From assembly GCF_000189635.1 (NCBI RefSeq), contig NW_002476261.1, positions 124,001 through 188,000 on the forward strand: 64,000 nucleotides of DNA, given 5' to 3'. The stretch is from Tetrahymena thermophila SB210. Lineage: Eukaryota; Ciliophora; Oligohymenophorea; Hymenostomatida; Tetrahymenidae. The notes under the pieces are model-generated. The model searched no databases. It saw nothing but the letters and a program-made list of their open reading frames with translations, and was not told the DNA's origin. Position 1 is the first letter of the stretch. The number at the start of each line of letters is the position of its first letter. Made by a program: the position numbers and the translations under genes. Shown in pieces: positions 61,859-64,000 of this stretch.

Positions 61859-62595
61859 AAAATATATATGAAAGAATGTCTATTTAAAATAATATATGTT
61901 AATTTCATTTCAAAAAGAAATTAAAAAATGAATTTATATAAATTAAACATTTAAATTTGAATGAATAAGTTTTTAAAATAATAAGGAATATATGTTTAAA
62001 TTTATTGAGTTTGCTTGTATATTATTAAGAAATTTATTTTTTAGATTTTGTTTTTTTTTTGGAAATAAAAAGTAGAAGATTCGAGAAAATATTTAAGACT
62101 GTTTAAGTTTATTTTCAAGCAAAAATTAAATAAAATAAATAGATTTAATTGATTTGTTCTGTTTATCAAATTTGGATTACCTAAAAAAAAAATTAGTATT
62201 TTTAATAAAAAAATAGATTAAATAGTAAGATATTACTAAAAATAAGCAAGACCTAGATATTTGACTGAAATAACGTGTCTCTAATTTTAAATTAAGAAAA
62301 TACTTATTTAAAGATTATTTTTTAATTGTAATTGTTTAATTCTTAAAACTAAGCACTAAAGAAATACTTCTAAATACATAGTCACTTTATTTTCAATTTC
62401 CAATGAAAAAATTAATTTAAATATCTTAGTAGTACTTTTATTAGATATGTAGAAACTTTAATTAAAAAAGTGGCTATCGACTTAATGGTAGCTTTTGGAT
62501 TTCAAAATCAGTAATATTTTAATTAAAATCAGACGAATAATAAATAAATATATATATATTAAATTATTATCTAAATTTTAATAAAGAGTTAACAG
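61859..62595. other. A+T-rich intergenic region
   Basis: Spacer between the 5S cluster and the last gene; these are divergent, so both promoters lie here. A short tRNA-like string at about 62470-62515 was examined and rejected. Otherwise nothing. Confidence 0.55.
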
Positions 62596-64000
62596 ATGGG
62601 ATAGAGCTAGCTAAAAGAAATTTAAATTGACCCAAAACGTCCTTGGTAATACCTTTTGTAAAAAGATATACAGTGGCATCAAGTATAACAAAAGGTAGAG
62701 TCAGCTGCATTACTTTCGCCATATATTACTCCTGCAGGTTGGTATGTTTGCCCAGCAAATACTTCATTATAAATATTAGGTGAAATAAATGATGATATGG
62801 TGTATAATTGTGAAGTTGATCTTACAGCATAATCAATAGATTCAATTATCCCTGAATTTTTTGAGTTAGTAAATCAAAGAAAAAAAGGAGATAAACTCCC
62901 AAAAATAAAATCAGTGAGTGATTAAGTTCTAAATCAAGTGAACTCGTTTTTAAAAAGCAGAGGCTCTACCACTAATTGGAGTCAAGAGCAATATGTTAAA
63001 ATTTTAAATTATAACCTTTCATTAGTTTCTTCTACTTTTAGTAAAGATGCACTTCCTTCTAATGATAAAATATCTATTGAGCTAATTTATGGACTTATTG
63101 TTTCGCACTACGGAGAATTAGTTTTAGAAAACTGCCCACAGATAGCAGTTTTAATGGTATGCATTCCTTTTGTAAATGGTTTGAATGAATTTAGAAATAA
63201 AGATTTTGTTTACAGCGAACCTATTAGAAGAAAAATGCAAAGTTTGTAAGGAGTTATTCTAAAAAAAAAAAATTTACCTGTTCCATAGGAATTTTACAAC
63301 AAAAAATTTGAAAACACTGAAGAATTAAATGTAGAATTAAAGAAAATAATGAATCAGATAAAAACTGAATAAGAAGAAAAAAATATTTAAGTGTGTAACA
63401 AATCTTAATTTAAGCGTTTAAGAAATTTAATTCACTAACTCGAAACTAAAGTAAGTGTGAAGCAAGAAAAATATGTAGTTAGAAAAGAAATTGTTTCAGA
63501 ACATTTTTACTTCACCTCAGATTATAGAATGTATTCAGACAAAAGCTGGGAAATTATTTTTTATGAAGGTCTGAAGTAAGCTTTAAATCGTATCCCTACA
63601 GATATAGGTGTTTATAATAATGCTACTTTAAGAGATGCTTCTAAACACCTAGTAACAAGCTTTCTTAAAAATTAGAACCCTGAATTAGAGGCACATATTC
63701 TCAACAATAAATATTAAGCTGCATTAAATCTTGAAAGACTAGCTAAAATAGTTAAAAGTGCTCGTAAACTTGGTTACTTTTTATCTGATTGGTAAAATAA
63801 ATTAGCAAGAAAGTGGTCAAATTTGAGAGCATAAATTTTAAATACCATAAAAATTCAATAAGAATAATAATAAGAAGAGACTGCTAAATCTATTATTGTC
63901 CCTCCTCCACTTTAATATTGCTTAGCTTTGGATCTTAATCCTGAATCGCATCCATTCAGTTTTACTTATGGCAGATAACAAGGATACTGTGTAGATTATA
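62596..64000 (+). CDS. Unknown protein, N-terminal 468 residues (cut by window end)
   Basis: Frame open from ATG at 62596 to the window edge with no intron and no TGA. The product is mostly globular: a Trp/Tyr-containing start (PKRPWQYLLQ), a helical middle with hydrophobic helices around residue 190-210 (IAVLMVCIPFVNGL), a Lys/Glu coiled coil at about 255-300, and another compact region after 310 (YEGLKQAL, RKLGYFLSDW). A Gln/Glu-rich patch lies near 440. There is no signal peptide. The hydrophobic helix at about 190 is not long enough to be a sure membrane span. I do not recognise the family. The C-terminus and any downstream exons are outside the window. Confidence 0.75.

Larger units (their letters stand above)
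60371..61900 (-). repeat. 5S rDNA cluster, six units in one orientation
   Basis: Units start at 60371, 60606, 60851, 61087, 61503 and 61739, so spacing is 235, 245, 236, 416 and 236 bases. Spacers are clearly homologous: most carry the TATATATTTT and AGACAT flank, a TTTATTTTTGAAAATAAA inverted repeat, and a run of ATAAAATTAAATAAATAAAAAA before the next gene. This points to tandem duplication of a unit of about 236 bases. Confidence 0.92.

Noticed and set aside
62470-62515. tRNA-like string with a D-arm-like segment and TTTTG/CAAAA stem
   Set aside because: No T-arm, no matching acceptor stem and no valid seven-base anticodon loop.
1-64000. Telomeric repeats, chromosome breakage sequence or transposon ends
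   Set aside because: No run of CCCCAA/TTGGGG, no full breakage-site motif and no paired terminal repeats with a transposase were found by eye.

Overview
The window reads as macronuclear DNA of a Tetrahymena-like oligohymenophorean ciliate. The evidence is very high A+T content, TAA and TAG used as sense (Gln) codons inside every real gene with TGA as the only stop, short A+T-rich GT..AG introns, Gln/Asn-rich proteins, and gene families typical of this group. Because only TGA stops, six-frame ORFs with the standard code are mostly shadows. The gene models below were read by hand with the ciliate nuclear code and checked for frame closure across introns. The species cannot be fixed from sequence alone.

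Layout. 1-5.2 kb: two small secreted Cys-rich paralogues (+), two G+C-rich islands that may be structured RNAs, a TPR protein (-), and a duplicated A+T-rich segment. 5.5-9.7 kb: a large multi-exon coiled-coil protein (-). 10.3-12.7 kb: a secreted protein with two GH18 chitinase domains joined by poly-Asn linkers (-), followed by a 4.5-kb gene desert. 17.2-18.5 kb: papain-family cysteine protease (+). 19.7-23.2 kb: PP2C phosphatase with long disordered tails (+). 24.4-28.1 kb: a small coiled-coil gene and the snoRNP core protein NOP56 (both -). 29.1-30.9 kb: oligosaccharyltransferase OST3/OST6 subunit with 11 exons (+). 31.7-35.2 kb: ciliary-type adenylate kinase 7 with a Dpy-30 tail (-). 37.0-38.1 kb: ribosome-assembly factor RLP24 (-). 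41.1-45.3 kb: a 1378-residue Gln/Asn-rich protein in one exon (+). 46.7-48.3 kb: a METTL14-family MT-A70 methyltransferase homologue that keeps a DPPW motif (+). 49.7-51.3 kb: an unknown protein (+). 51.9-54.9 kb: two unknown proteins head to tail (-). 56.4-59.2 kb: an unknown 10-exon protein (-). 60.4-61.9 kb: six 5S rRNA genes in one orientation (-). 62.6 kb to the end: an unknown protein cut by the window edge (+).

There are no operons; genes are separate transcription units with spacers of about 0.1 to 4.5 kb. Three loci serve ribosome production (NOP56, RLP24, the 5S cluster). Three others serve secretion or extracellular digestion (chitinase, cysteine protease, OST3). No transposon, CRISPR array, telomeric repeat or tRNA gene was recognised. 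The points most worth following are the METTL14-like protein with an intact DPPW motif, the candidate structured RNAs near 3.3 and 3.5 kb, the secreted twin CX3C proteins, and the 5S cluster with one variant copy and conserved upstream elements.
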